Of a stretch of DNA of 64,000 bases, positions 1-7,783 are shown piece by piece. The stretch spans positions 248,001 to 312,000 of the forward strand of contig CATOTF010000002.1 of NCBI GenBank assembly GCA_951813045.1. The letters run 5' to 3'. The translations under genes and the position numbers were made by a program. How positions within the stretch are numbered: position 1 is the first letter of the stretch; every line of letters begins with the position of its first letter. Under the pieces are notes generated by a model. The model saw only the letters and a list, made by a program, of their open reading frames with translations, ran no database searches and was not told where the DNA came from. This stretch comes from an uncultured Rhizobiaceae bacterium. GTDB taxonomy: Bacteria; Pseudomonadota; Alphaproteobacteria; Rhizobiales; Rhizobiaceae.

Positions 1-441
1 TTACAAGCCCACGATCATGGGCACCCGGATCATGAATGCGGAGAGGATTGTGGCCATGATCATCATCACGACCACACCCACAATCATGAGTGCGGCCCCG
101 ATTGTGATCACGAAAACCACAAGCTCGATGCTTCGACTCATGATACGACCGTGAAATCCATTTCACTGCGGGCGGGTGAGATGGACCAAAAAAAATTCTT
201 CCCGTGGATCAATAAGCTGACGCAAATTGACGGACCGGATATCCTACGCCTCAAGGGAATTGTCGCATTCTCCGGCGATGATGACCGTTTTGTCGTTCAG
301 GGTGTGCACATGATTGTCGAAGGTGACCACCAGCGACCGTGGAAAGACGATGAAAAGCGCGAAACCCGCATGGTGTTCATCGGACGTGATCTTGATCGCG
401 AAAAGATCGAACGCACTTTCAAGGCATGTGTTGCAGCCTGA
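1..441 (+). CDS. CobW/P47K-family GTP-binding metallochaperone, C-terminal part (5' truncated by window edge)
   Basis: An open frame runs from the first base to the stop at 439-441. The first 48 visible codons are a metal-binding-like linker with 14 His and 4 Cys, including two copies of an E-C-G-x-D-C element. They are followed by about 95 residues resembling the CobW C-terminal domain (the stretch around FFPWINKL, then GIVAFSGDDDRFVVQGVH). The GTPase half with its Walker motifs lies outside the window. CobW-family GTPases deliver Zn or Co to client enzymes, and the His/Cys linker usually sits between the GTPase and the C-terminal domain. The next gene starts on the last base of this one, so the two are translationally coupled. 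The cargo is unknown: CobW-WD40 pairs in alphaproteobacteria are often tied to zinc, but a cobalt enzyme is encoded only 2 kb away. Confidence 0.85.
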   Translation, partial: LQAHDHGHPDHECGEDCGHDHHHDHTHNHECGPDCDHENHKLDASTHDTTVKSISLRAGEMDQKKFFPWINKLTQIDGPDILRLKGIVAFSGDDDRFVVQGVHMIVEGDHQRPWKDDEKRETRMVFIGRDLDREKIERTFKACVAA

Positions 442-1427
442 TGCCCGCCGTCGCGCCTTATGATTTCGACGAACATGTTGAACTTGCCTGTTTAATTGAT
501 GATCAACCGGTTTTTGCACTGGCAGATGGAACTATCCGTTTTCCAACTCTTGATGATAAGTGCATCGAAGCTAACGAAGGTCTGCTGAGCGCGGCAGTCG
601 CACTTGATAATAAATCGCTGGTCACTGGCGGTGAAGATGGTCGCGTTATGCGCATCACAGGCGACGGCGCAGTAGAAATTTCCCATCAGGAACGTAAGTG
701 GATTGATGTTGTCGCATGCGGCCCGCAGGGGGCAGTGGGTTTTGCCAGTGGGCGTACGGTCTGGGTTGCGTATCAAAGTAACGTTCGACAACTGGACCAT
801 GAGCGGGCGGTTGAGGGGCTTTCATTTGCACCGAAGGGATTACGCATCGCCTGCGCGAGATATAATGGCGTCAGCCTCCATTGGGTAGCGGGCAAAAGCA
901 GCCCAAGCGACCTCCATTGGGACGGCGCTCACACCGGCGTGACGTATTCCCCCGATGGCCGGTTTATTGTCACATCAATGGCGGAAAACGCGCTGCACGG
1001 CTGGCGTGTAGACAGCAAAAAAGCTCCAGGAACTGGCCATATGCGCATGTCCGGATATCCCGCCAAACCCAAAAGCCTGTCATGGTCTCCCAAGGGCAAA
1101 TGGTTAGCATCTTCCGGCGCACAGGCAGCCATCTGTTGGCCTTTCAACAGCAAAGATGGCCCAATGGGGAAAGCACCCAAGGAATTGGGCACTCGGGGCG
1201 ACAGTTTTGTCACACAAGTTGCCTGCCACCCGACACAAGATGTCGTCGCCATCGGCTACGGGGACGGCATGGTTATGGCTGTCAAGATCGAGGACGCCGC
1301 CGAAGCCCTGCTGCGACGCCCCGGAAAAGGTGCAATCTCATCACTGTGTTGGGACAACTCGGGAAACTGCCTTGTATTCGGCAGTGAAGAGGGGGAAGCT
1401 GGTTTGATTGATATTTCCAGTGACTGA
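441..1427 (+). CDS. WD40 repeat protein
   Basis: The protein has 328 residues if translation starts at the ATG overlapping the CobW stop (TGATG). A start 15 bases upstream at 426 is also in frame but lies inside the CobW gene. Several degenerate WD40 blades can be read, for example the segments around LVTGGEDGRVMRI, VTYSPDGRFIVTS, LSWSPKGKWLASS and LVFGSEEGEAGLID. They imply a single cytoplasmic beta-propeller with no signal peptide. WD40 propellers are interaction scaffolds. Coupling to a CobW metallochaperone suggests a role in metal delivery or sensing, but that is inferred from context and no catalytic residues are recognisable. Confidence 0.8.
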   Translation: MPAVAPYDFDEHVELACLIDDQPVFALADGTIRFPTLDDKCIEANEGLLSAAVALDNKSLVTGGEDGRVMRITGDGAVEISHQERKWIDVVACGPQGAVGFASGRTVWVAYQSNVRQLDHERAVEGLSFAPKGLRIACARYNGVSLHWVAGKSSPSDLHWDGAHTGVTYSPDGRFIVTSMAENALHGWRVDSKKAPGTGHMRMSGYPAKPKSLSWSPKGKWLASSGAQAAICWPFNSKDGPMGKAPKELGTRGDSFVTQVACHPTQDVVAIGYGDGMVMAVKIEDAAEALLRRPGKGAISSLCWDNSGNCLVFGSEEGEAGLIDISSD

Positions 1428-1436
1428 CCGATAAAT

Positions 1437-2612
1437 ATGAAAAACCCTGAACTTAAAGCCTGGTGCGATTATCCGCATGTAGACGTTCCCCATGCGGAAT
1501 CAGGTCCGTTGGCCGGATTGACCCTGGCGGTGAAGGATATTTATCAGGTCGCGGGTTATCCAAACGGTTGGGGCCAACCGACGCGGTTGGCTGAGGCTGA
1601 ACCGGATACGGAAACCCAGAGTTGCGTTCAAAAAATGCTGGATGCTGGGACGGAAATTGCCGGGAAAAGCCAATGCGAGGAACTCTGTTTTTCGCTCACG
1701 GGGATCAACAAACACTATGGTTCACCGGTCAACGGTGCAGCTCCGGACCGAATAACCGGCGGCTCATCCTCCGGTTCAGTATCCCTTATTTCGAACGGTA
1801 TTGTTGATATTGCGACGGGCTCAGACACCGGTGGCTCTGTCCGCGCACCGGCGTCCTATTGTGGATTGATCGGCCTGCGCGCCACCCACGGGCGGATACC
1901 GCTCGACCGGACCATGGAACTGGCGGCGAGTTTTGACTGTTTTGGTTGGTTTGCAAAAGATGCTGAAACATATGCGGCGGTTGGCGATGTGTTGCTGGAA
2001 GATGATGCTGATGCCACTCCTTTGCGCCGGTTGATCGGTTGTCCGGACCTTGATGCGTTGTTGTTGGGGGATGACGATTATATCGCTTATGTAAAAGGCG
2101 CGGAAAAAATTGAAAACCACTTTAATGACGAGCGGGAGTTTGACCCGCTGCCGTTTGATATAACAGAGGCCTATTGGGCTTTTCGCAAATGTCAGGCCTA
2201 TGATTCATGGCAATCGTTGGGGGGTTGGATCACCAGTCGAAAACCCGATCTTGGGCCGGGTATCAAGGATCGTTTTGAGTTCGGTTCCCAGGTCACCAAA
2301 GAAGAATTTGAAAAAGAAACCGGTGTTCGACTGGACATTCGTCAAAAGCTTGAAGACTGGCTTGGAAATGACGGTCTGCTGGTCCTGCCTACCGTGCCAA
2401 GCTGCGCGCCGTTGAAATCAGAGCCGGACGAAGCCTTACAGGCGTTCCGTGAACAGGCGCTCATGTTGCTGTGCCTGTCGGGGTTGAGTGGGTTGCCGCA
2501 AATCACATTGCCCTTGGCGGAAGTTTACGGCGCACCGCTCGGTGTCAGCCTCATTGGTCCGCGCAATAGCGACAAGCGGTTGATTGAGATAGCCCGGTCC
2601 ATGCTGGGCTAA
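1437..2612 (+). CDS. Amidase signature-family hydrolase
   Basis: This 391-residue protein carries the amidase-signature triad: Lys33 in LTLAVKD, the cis-Ser at Ser110 in GGSSSGS, and the nucleophile Ser134 in GSDTGGS. The 24-residue spacing between the two serines matches the family. At 391 residues it is on the short side for the family, with the usual C-terminal Gly/Pro-rich core (LPTVPSCAPL, LSGLSGLPQITLP) present. It probably hydrolyses carboxamides to the acid plus ammonia. Its stop overlaps the end of the convergent nitrile hydratase accessory gene by four bases. Amidases commonly sit beside nitrile hydratases and finish the nitrile-to-acid pathway, so that role is likely here, though the substrate is unproven. 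It begins 9 bases after the WD40 gene and may share that transcript. Confidence 0.88.
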   Translation: MKNPELKAWCDYPHVDVPHAESGPLAGLTLAVKDIYQVAGYPNGWGQPTRLAEAEPDTETQSCVQKMLDAGTEIAGKSQCEELCFSLTGINKHYGSPVNGAAPDRITGGSSSGSVSLISNGIVDIATGSDTGGSVRAPASYCGLIGLRATHGRIPLDRTMELAASFDCFGWFAKDAETYAAVGDVLLEDDADATPLRRLIGCPDLDALLLGDDDYIAYVKGAEKIENHFNDEREFDPLPFDITEAYWAFRKCQAYDSWQSLGGWITSRKPDLGPGIKDRFEFGSQVTKEEFEKETGVRLDIRQKLEDWLGNDGLLVLPTVPSCAPLKSEPDEALQAFREQALMLLCLSGLSGLPQITLPLAEVYGAPLGVSLIGPRNSDKRLIEIARSMLG

Positions 2613-2947
2613 AGCTCGATTGGTTCCCCATGGGGTGTGCGGGCGGCGGCGTCGTGCCAGTCCTGCTCCCGCTGATTTAGGGCTCCAGCTGATGTTAGGT
2701 TTTTTGCGGTTACGAGCTTTTCTAATGCAATCAACCAATGGCGATAATAATCTCGGATCTCGCCGCTGTGAATTTCAGCAGTTAGCGCACTTGCCCACTC
2801 ATCCCAAGTGAATTGGCCTTTCTCGTATAGGCTCACCGTCATGGCAAAGGCCTGCGCTTCCCATGGTTCATTGAACACCGGCTCGTCGCCATCAAGCACC
2901 ATGTCCGGCAGTTGTCGAAGTTCGGGTCCGCTTTTACATTCAGGCAA
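2609..2947 (-). CDS. Nitrile hydratase accessory protein (activator, beta-N-terminal-like)
   Basis: This small protein, about 112 residues, contains the segment GDEPVFNEPWEAQAFAMTV and then FTWDEWASAL. These are hallmarks of the accessory or activator protein that resembles the N-terminal part of the nitrile hydratase beta subunit. In cobalt-type enzymes such a protein helps insert cobalt and mature the alpha subunit. The start is uncertain: no ATG exists before residue 23 of the longest frame, so I chose an in-frame TTG at 2947 that overlaps the beta-subunit stop. An upstream TTG at 2968 or the ATG at 2902 are alternatives. It is the last gene of the minus-strand operon, after alpha and beta. 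Confidence 0.8.
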   Translation of the reverse strand: MPECKSGPELRQLPDMVLDGDEPVFNEPWEAQAFAMTVSLYEKGQFTWDEWASALTAEIHSGEIRDYYRHWLIALEKLVTAKNLTSAGALNQREQDWHDAAARTPHGEPIEL

Positions 2948-3596
2948 AGTGCGGCTCCCATAAATCAAGAGTCACACTGTCGTGGGGGTTTTTATCTTCT
3001 CCCCAGAGTTCCCGAGCGGAAAACCGTACCTGGTAAAGCCATTGCGGATCATCCCCCAGATCGTTGCCCGAACTATCAGGGTAAACATGAAATCCCAATA
3101 CTTTCGTGATTATACCGTCTTTCGCCCGCGCATACCCGGGCAGGCGGGTGTGGCCTGTGGGATGTTTGTTTACAGTACGTATCGCATCACCAACCGCGAA
3201 AGCTGGCTGGCTTGTCACCTCTCGGTCCGCACGGCCTGACAGCGAATGGATGCCATCCCAAACCTGCGCAGCGCCGAGCCTGCCTTTCACCGTGATGGCG
3301 GGGCTTGTCATCTTGCCGGACTGCAATTCTTCTTCACTCACCATGCCGCGGGAAAGCAGTAGTTTACTAACCGCCAGCGTCCAGATTTTATAATAGGGAA
3401 ACCGCATGTAATCCGCAGGCGGCAGACTCTCGCGGGAATATCGTGATTGATCGATATTCCACTGACCGCAGGCACCAAGCGCGATCACCACACCCATGGC
3501 ACGGCTTTCCCAATCCGAATGAAAATGGGGTTCATTTTCTTCTTCGATGACAGGGCCAAAGCCGTGCATGCCACCAAGATCAGCGCCACCGTTCAT
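2940..3596 (-). CDS. nthB: Nitrile hydratase beta subunit
   Basis: The protein has 218 residues from the ATG at 3596, which has a GAGGAG ribosome-binding site just after the alpha stop. The longer frame starting at 3626 would add ten residues inside alpha and is unlikely. The N-terminus MNGGADLGGMHGFGPV is the conserved beginning of nitrile hydratase beta subunits. The C-terminal SH3-like part is also present (VGDAIRTVN, GHTRLPGYARAK, YQVRFSARELWG). The alpha-beta enzyme hydrates nitriles to amides in the cytoplasm, with the metal held by alpha. The gene order alpha, beta, accessory is that of known nitrile hydratase operons. Confidence 0.95.
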   Translation of the reverse strand: MNGGADLGGMHGFGPVIEEENEPHFHSDWESRAMGVVIALGACGQWNIDQSRYSRESLPPADYMRFPYYKIWTLAVSKLLLSRGMVSEEELQSGKMTSPAITVKGRLGAAQVWDGIHSLSGRADREVTSQPAFAVGDAIRTVNKHPTGHTRLPGYARAKDGIITKVLGFHVYPDSSGNDLGDDPQWLYQVRFSARELWGEDKNPHDSVTLDLWEPHFA

Positions 3597-3606
3597 AACA
3601 AGCTCC

Positions 3607-4254
3607 TCACGCGGGGTTGTCCGCAAATGCTGTGCCGATCATCGAATTGCGATTAACGAGATCGGCCAATTGATCGGCATTCAAACCTCCCGTCCCGGCG
3701 GGGCGCTGAGGTATGACGAGATAACGGGTTTCAGCAGTTGAATCATGCACCTCAACGGCGACATTATCCGGTAATTTAATCCCAAAATCCGCGAGCACAC
3801 CACGTGGGTCTATTACGGCCTTTGACCGGAAAGGTGGTGATTTATACCAGGTTGGCGGCAGGCCAAGCACCGACCATGGATAGCAGGAGCACAGGGTGCA
3901 AACGACGAGATGATGGGTATCATCGCTGTTAAACACCGCTTCCATATGCTCCCCCTGGCGAGATGTGTAGCCGAGAGAATGGATAGCAGCTGTTGCGTCG
4001 TCTTTCAGCCGTTGGGCAAATTCCGGCTCGGTCCAGGCTTTTGCGACAACATGGGCACCATTGCGGGGGCCGATTTTTGTTTCATAGGTCTGGATGATTT
4101 CATCAATCGCAGCGGATTCCACATAGCCTTTTTCGACCAACAGGCTTTCTAGCGCGCGAACGCGGGCGTCCATTTCATCGAGATGGGAATTGTCCCCATG
4201 ATCGTGGGAGTGCCCGTGTGCGTGCCCATGTGTATCGTTATGATGTTCGCTCAT
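3607..4254 (-). CDS. nthA: Nitrile hydratase alpha subunit, cobalt type, with His-rich N-terminus
   Basis: This 215-residue protein carries the metal-binding claw C119-T-L-C122-S-C124. In the family a Thr in the second position (CTLCSC) marks cobalt enzymes, whereas CSLCSC marks iron enzymes. Two of these cysteines are normally oxidised to sulfinate and sulfenate. The first 24 residues are unusual, with nine histidines alternating with Gly, Asp and Ser. Such a tail is not part of the standard alpha subunit and could bind Co, Ni or Zn. The start codon overlaps the stop of the upstream hydrolase gene (ATGA), so the two are translationally coupled. The rest matches the family well (IGPRNGAHVVAKAWTEPEF). 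Confidence 0.95.
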   Translation of the reverse strand: MSEHHNDTHGHAHGHSHDHGDNSHLDEMDARVRALESLLVEKGYVESAAIDEIIQTYETKIGPRNGAHVVAKAWTEPEFAQRLKDDATAAIHSLGYTSRQGEHMEAVFNSDDTHHLVVCTLCSCYPWSVLGLPPTWYKSPPFRSKAVIDPRGVLADFGIKLPDNVAVEVHDSTAETRYLVIPQRPAGTGGLNADQLADLVNRNSMIGTAFADNPA

Positions 4255-5036
4255 TCTGCTGCCTCCGATAATCCCGCTCGGCCTGCGGCATAATCGCGGC
4301 AGGCATCGCCAAATGCTTTGAAGATCGTGTTGGAAGGACTGTCGGTTTCAGCCCAATATTCCGGGTGCCATTGCACGCCGATTACGAAGCCCGGCGCGCC
4401 TTTGACCGTCACCGCTTCAATTGTACCATCTTCCGATAGAGCTTCTACCTCAACGCGATCACCAAGCCGGTCAAGCGCCTGCGTATGAAGGGAGTTCACC
4501 CGAACACCGCCCGATAAAATATCGCTCTGCAAAATATCGCTGATGCAGGAGCCCGGCTCAATCTTCACCCCATGGGCAAGTGCAAACCGCTCGTCCTGTG
4601 CACCATCGATTGGATAATCGTGCCCCTTGATATTCCGTTGTTCTTGGAAAGCCGCAGTAATGGACCCGCCCATTGCGACGTTGAGTTCCTGAATACCTCG
4701 GCAAATCGCTAGGACGGGGATGCCACGCTCGATAGCCCGGCGAATGAGAGGCAGGGTAGTGGCGTCCCGTTCGGGGTCAAAAGGTTCGTGATCCGCAGTC
4801 GGCTCAACACCATAATGGGATGGATGAACATTGGAACGGGAACCGGTGACGAGGAGACCGTCGACTCGGTCTAAAAGAGTATCGGTTTCGAGTTTCTCGC
4901 CGATGTTGGCAACGATGATCGGAATCACATCAGCAACATTCGTCGCAGCATTCACGTAAGGTTCGGGAACCATATGCCACATATAAGGGGCAACTTCCCT
5001 CCGGTCGGCGGTTACGGCGATGATCGGTTTGGTCAT
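4251..5036 (-). CDS. Gamma-glutamyl-gamma-aminobutyrate hydrolase-like protein (class I glutamine amidotransferase, peptidase C26)
   Basis: This 261-residue protein has the PuuD-type catalytic triad: the nucleophile Cys112 in LAICRGIQELNVAMGG, and His224 and Glu226 in VQWHPEYW. The family removes gamma-linked glutamyl groups, for example from gamma-glutamyl-GABA. It is the first gene of the nitrile hydratase operon and overlaps alpha by four bases. That placement suggests it processes a gamma-glutamylated amine or amide in the same pathway, which is an inference. There is no signal peptide, so it is cytoplasmic. Confidence 0.88.
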   Translation of the reverse strand: MTKPIIAVTADRREVAPYMWHMVPEPYVNAATNVADVIPIIVANIGEKLETDTLLDRVDGLLVTGSRSNVHPSHYGVEPTADHEPFDPERDATTLPLIRRAIERGIPVLAICRGIQELNVAMGGSITAAFQEQRNIKGHDYPIDGAQDERFALAHGVKIEPGSCISDILQSDILSGGVRVNSLHTQALDRLGDRVEVEALSEDGTIEAVTVKGAPGFVIGVQWHPEYWAETDSPSNTIFKAFGDACRDYAAGRAGLSEAAE

Positions 5037-5447
5037 AATTGATGAATTCCAAGATTGCGGACCAGGTCTGAGGTTATGTCTTTGGTCCAGGCCCGATGAT
5101 CGGGAGGTTTTTATTATCTTATGGGGAATCGCCCCGTTTGGAAATCAAAATCAAACCCTTACCCAATCTATGATGCCTCAAGTCTTTCCTAAGACGATTG
5201 TATGACCGGTGTATCACGGACAAAAACTGCGAATTTTTCATTTTTATCTTGAAGTTCCAAGCCATTTCCTTTGTAACTTCCACATGTGCAGCTTAGCGCA
5301 GTGAACCAGATTGATTATGTTGAAAGATTCCGCGACCAAATAAGTGGAGTTTCAACGCGGTACATTGGCTGTCTAGCATATTTCGATTGCCCATGTCGGA
5401 TTTCGACGGGGTGTTTTGTGTGAACGAAATGGGAGGATATAATAACC
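5037..5447. promoter_or_regulatory. Divergent intergenic region between nitrile hydratase operon and TRAP operon
   Basis: This 411-base AT-rich spacer separates two divergent operons and must hold both promoters. I see no convincing coding frame and no well-matched promoter pair. A short GC palindrome lies at 5092-5104 (CCCGAT-G-ATCGGG). The ribosome-binding site GGGAGGA ends about ten bases before the dctP start. Confidence 0.5.
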
Positions 5448-6536
5448 ATGGATAGACGTTCATTTATCAAGAAAGCCGGTGTCGCCGGTACAGTGGGCGC
5501 AGCAGCGCTTGCAACGCCTGCATTGTCGCAGGGCATCAAGGAAATGACCATTGTGTCAACCTGGCCACGTGACTTCCCGGGCCTCGGAATTTCCGCTCAG
5601 CGTCTTGCAGCCCGTATTACCGAGCTTTCGGAAGGCAAATTGACCACGAAATATTTCGCCGCTGGTGAACGTGTTGGTGCTTTTGATTCCTTTGACGAAG
5701 TGCGTAACGGTAACTCAAACGCCTACATCGCTGCCGACTACTACTGGAAAGGTAAGCACCCCGGTTTTGCGTATTACACAGCTGTTCCTTTCGGCATGAC
5801 CACTCCAGAGTGGAACGCCTGGATCAAGTTTAAAGGCGGTCAGGAACTCTGGGATGAGCTTTCCGGCGAGTTCGGCCTGAAAGCGATTTCCTGTGGTGGT
5901 ACTGGCGCACAGGCCGGTGGCTGGTTCAATAAGGAAATCAACTCCGCAGAAGACCTTAAAGGTCTGAAAATGCGTATTCCTGGTCTTGGCGGTGACGTCA
6001 TGGCGAAACTGGGTGCTTCTCCTGTATCACTTCCCGGTGGTCAGATTTATGAGAACCTCGTTTCCGGTTCCATCGAAGCAACGGAATGGGTTGGTCCTTT
6101 CAACGACTATTTCATGAAGTTCTACGAAGCCGCTAAATTCTACTATACCGCTGGCATGCACGAGCCAGGTGGTGGTCTTGCATTCGGCATGAACAAAGCC
6201 TGGTGGGATGGTCTATCCTCTTGGGAACAAGCTGTTATCACAGCAGCTTGTAACGAAGAAAATGCCGCTCAGCCGGAAGAAGCTATCGCCAAAAACGGTG
6301 AATATCTCGCTAAAATGGTTGCTGAAAATGGTGTTCAGACACGTGAATTCAACGACGATGTTTGGGATTCATTTGGTGAAGCTGCTGCTGCCGTGTTTGA
6401 AGAAACACGGGCGCATTCTGATCTCGCCAAGAAAATCGATGAAAGCTACCAGTCTTCCATGCGTGAAATCGCAGGATGGCGCGCGAAAGCCGAGATCGCT
6501 TACGTTCAACAACGTAACCGCGTTCTCGACATCTAA
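5448..6536 (+). CDS. TRAP transporter solute-binding protein, DctP/TakP family
   Basis: This 362-residue periplasmic binding protein begins with a twin-arginine signal (MDRRSFIKKAG, cleavage probably near ATPALSQ). It starts after a clear GGGAGGA ribosome-binding site. Segments such as STWPRDFPGLGISAQRLA, LKGLKMRIPGLGG and IEATEWVGPFNDY match the TakP branch of TRAP binding proteins. Proteins of that branch bind 2-oxo acids or similar monocarboxylates as a carboxylate-Na+ complex. It feeds the DctQ/DctM permeases encoded downstream. The ligand is a family-based guess. A strong hairpin follows the stop, so this gene may be expressed well above the permeases. Confidence 0.92.
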   Translation: MDRRSFIKKAGVAGTVGAAALATPALSQGIKEMTIVSTWPRDFPGLGISAQRLAARITELSEGKLTTKYFAAGERVGAFDSFDEVRNGNSNAYIAADYYWKGKHPGFAYYTAVPFGMTTPEWNAWIKFKGGQELWDELSGEFGLKAISCGGTGAQAGGWFNKEINSAEDLKGLKMRIPGLGGDVMAKLGASPVSLPGGQIYENLVSGSIEATEWVGPFNDYFMKFYEAAKFYYTAGMHEPGGGLAFGMNKAWWDGLSSWEQAVITAACNEENAAQPEEAIAKNGEYLAKMVAENGVQTREFNDDVWDSFGEAAAAVFEETRAHSDLAKKIDESYQSSMREIAGWRAKAEIAYVQQRNRVLDI

Positions 6537-6558
6537 GCCTACTGAAAAAATGATATGG

Positions 6559-6590
6559 AAGAACGGGACCTCGGTCCCGTTCTTTCTTTA
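6559..6590 (+). terminator. Hairpin attenuator or terminator after dctP
   Basis: A perfect 11-bp stem (AAGAACGGGAC and its complement at 6574-6584) closes a four-base CTCG loop and is followed by a short T-rich run. It has the shape of a rho-independent terminator lying between the binding-protein gene and its permease genes. Confidence 0.8.
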
Positions 6591-6766
6591 TGCTGGCCGA
6601 TTTTGATTTTTTCAATTCGGCGCGGTATCAGGCTGGTTGGAGGACCACCTGTTCCGTTAGCAGCGACGTGGATTTGATCGCCTAATACTGTTCACCTGAA
6701 TGTGTAGTGCAGCGGCGATAGAAACTGCGCGATATGACTTCAAAGTGTGTGGAGGCGCTTGAGGAT

Positions 6767-7762
6767 ATGAATTCTAGTATTTCGACCGAACACGGTTCCC
6801 GCGATACGCTTAAATTTATCACGCGGGCATTTGGCTGGGCCGTTCTGGCCCATTTCACGATCTGGATGGTCAATAATATCCTCAACCTGTCGTTTGACTG
6901 GCCCGGTGCCGCCGCCGTTTTTCGTGGAAGCGCGCCTGCACTTTCCTATCTGCAATTGCTTGTCTATCCGCTGGTGATAGGCGGCGTGATAAACTGGGTT
7001 TGGCGCAGCGAACATATCAGCCTGCGCGCAGACGCCCTGAAAATTTCGAACTTCAACGCCTTCCTCGTGCGCTGGGCCTTTTTTGCGGTGTTGCTCATTG
7101 GATTGACAGACATGGTGATCTCCTTCCTGCGGGTGGAAGGGTTTCTGGAAGCTGTCGTTGGTAAACAGTTGACCACTGACCTGGGTCGATCCGCATTTCG
7201 CGGCCCCTGGATCCACATACCCATGATGATCCTTGGTTTTGTTATCGCCCTGCGCGCAAAAACACTCGGCTTCCACTGGCTGGCTTTGCTCATTGTGGTC
7301 GCGGAGCTCGCCATCGTCATTACCCGGTTTGTGTTTTCCTACGAACAGGCGTTTATGGGCGACCTTGTTCGCTTCTGGTATGCCGCCCTGTTCCTCTTTG
7401 CTTCCGCCTATACCTTGCTCGAAGAAGGGCATGTACGGGTGGATATTTTCTACGCTGGCATGAAAAACAAGACCAAAGGTTTCCTCAACGCGGTCAGCAC
7501 TCTGTTGCTGGGTATCACGCTCTGCTGGACCATCATCATTGTTTGCCTCAACGGCAAAGGGGCCATCGTCTATGGCCCGGTGACCAACTTTGAGGTTTCC
7601 CAGTCCGGCTTCGGCATGTACGTAAAATATTTGATGGCGGCATTCCTGGTAATCTTTGCAATCACAATGCTCATTCAGTTTGTCAGTTATCTCATGGAAT
7701 CGGTGGCCGATTATCGCGAAGATGAGGGCACACGTCTCAATCGGGAAGTTGTCGCGCATTAA
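6767..7762 (+). CDS. TRAP transporter small permease subunit DctQ, extended
   Basis: A multi-spanning membrane protein of about 331 residues. The C-terminal half has DctQ hallmarks (WYAALFLFASAYTLLEEGHVRVDIFYAGM). The N-terminal half adds several further hydrophobic segments, making it nearly twice the usual 160-200 residues, which is a known variant in TakP-type systems. The start is ambiguous. An ATG at 6734 is in frame, and the ATG at 6767 has GGAGG eleven bases upstream. DctQ partners the large DctM subunit in the inner membrane. It follows dctP after a 230-base spacer that holds the attenuator. Confidence 0.85.
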   Translation: MNSSISTEHGSRDTLKFITRAFGWAVLAHFTIWMVNNILNLSFDWPGAAAVFRGSAPALSYLQLLVYPLVIGGVINWVWRSEHISLRADALKISNFNAFLVRWAFFAVLLIGLTDMVISFLRVEGFLEAVVGKQLTTDLGRSAFRGPWIHIPMMILGFVIALRAKTLGFHWLALLIVVAELAIVITRFVFSYEQAFMGDLVRFWYAALFLFASAYTLLEEGHVRVDIFYAGMKNKTKGFLNAVSTLLLGITLCWTIIIVCLNGKGAIVYGPVTNFEVSQSGFGMYVKYLMAAFLVIFAITMLIQFVSYLMESVADYREDEGTRLNREVVAH

Positions 7763-7783
7763 GCGGCTGCAGGGGTTAGAATA

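Noticed and set aside
1-150. His-rich opening as a separate metallothionein-like or histidine-rich peptide
   Set aside because: The frame is continuous with a CobW C-terminal domain and no start or ribosome-binding site separates them.
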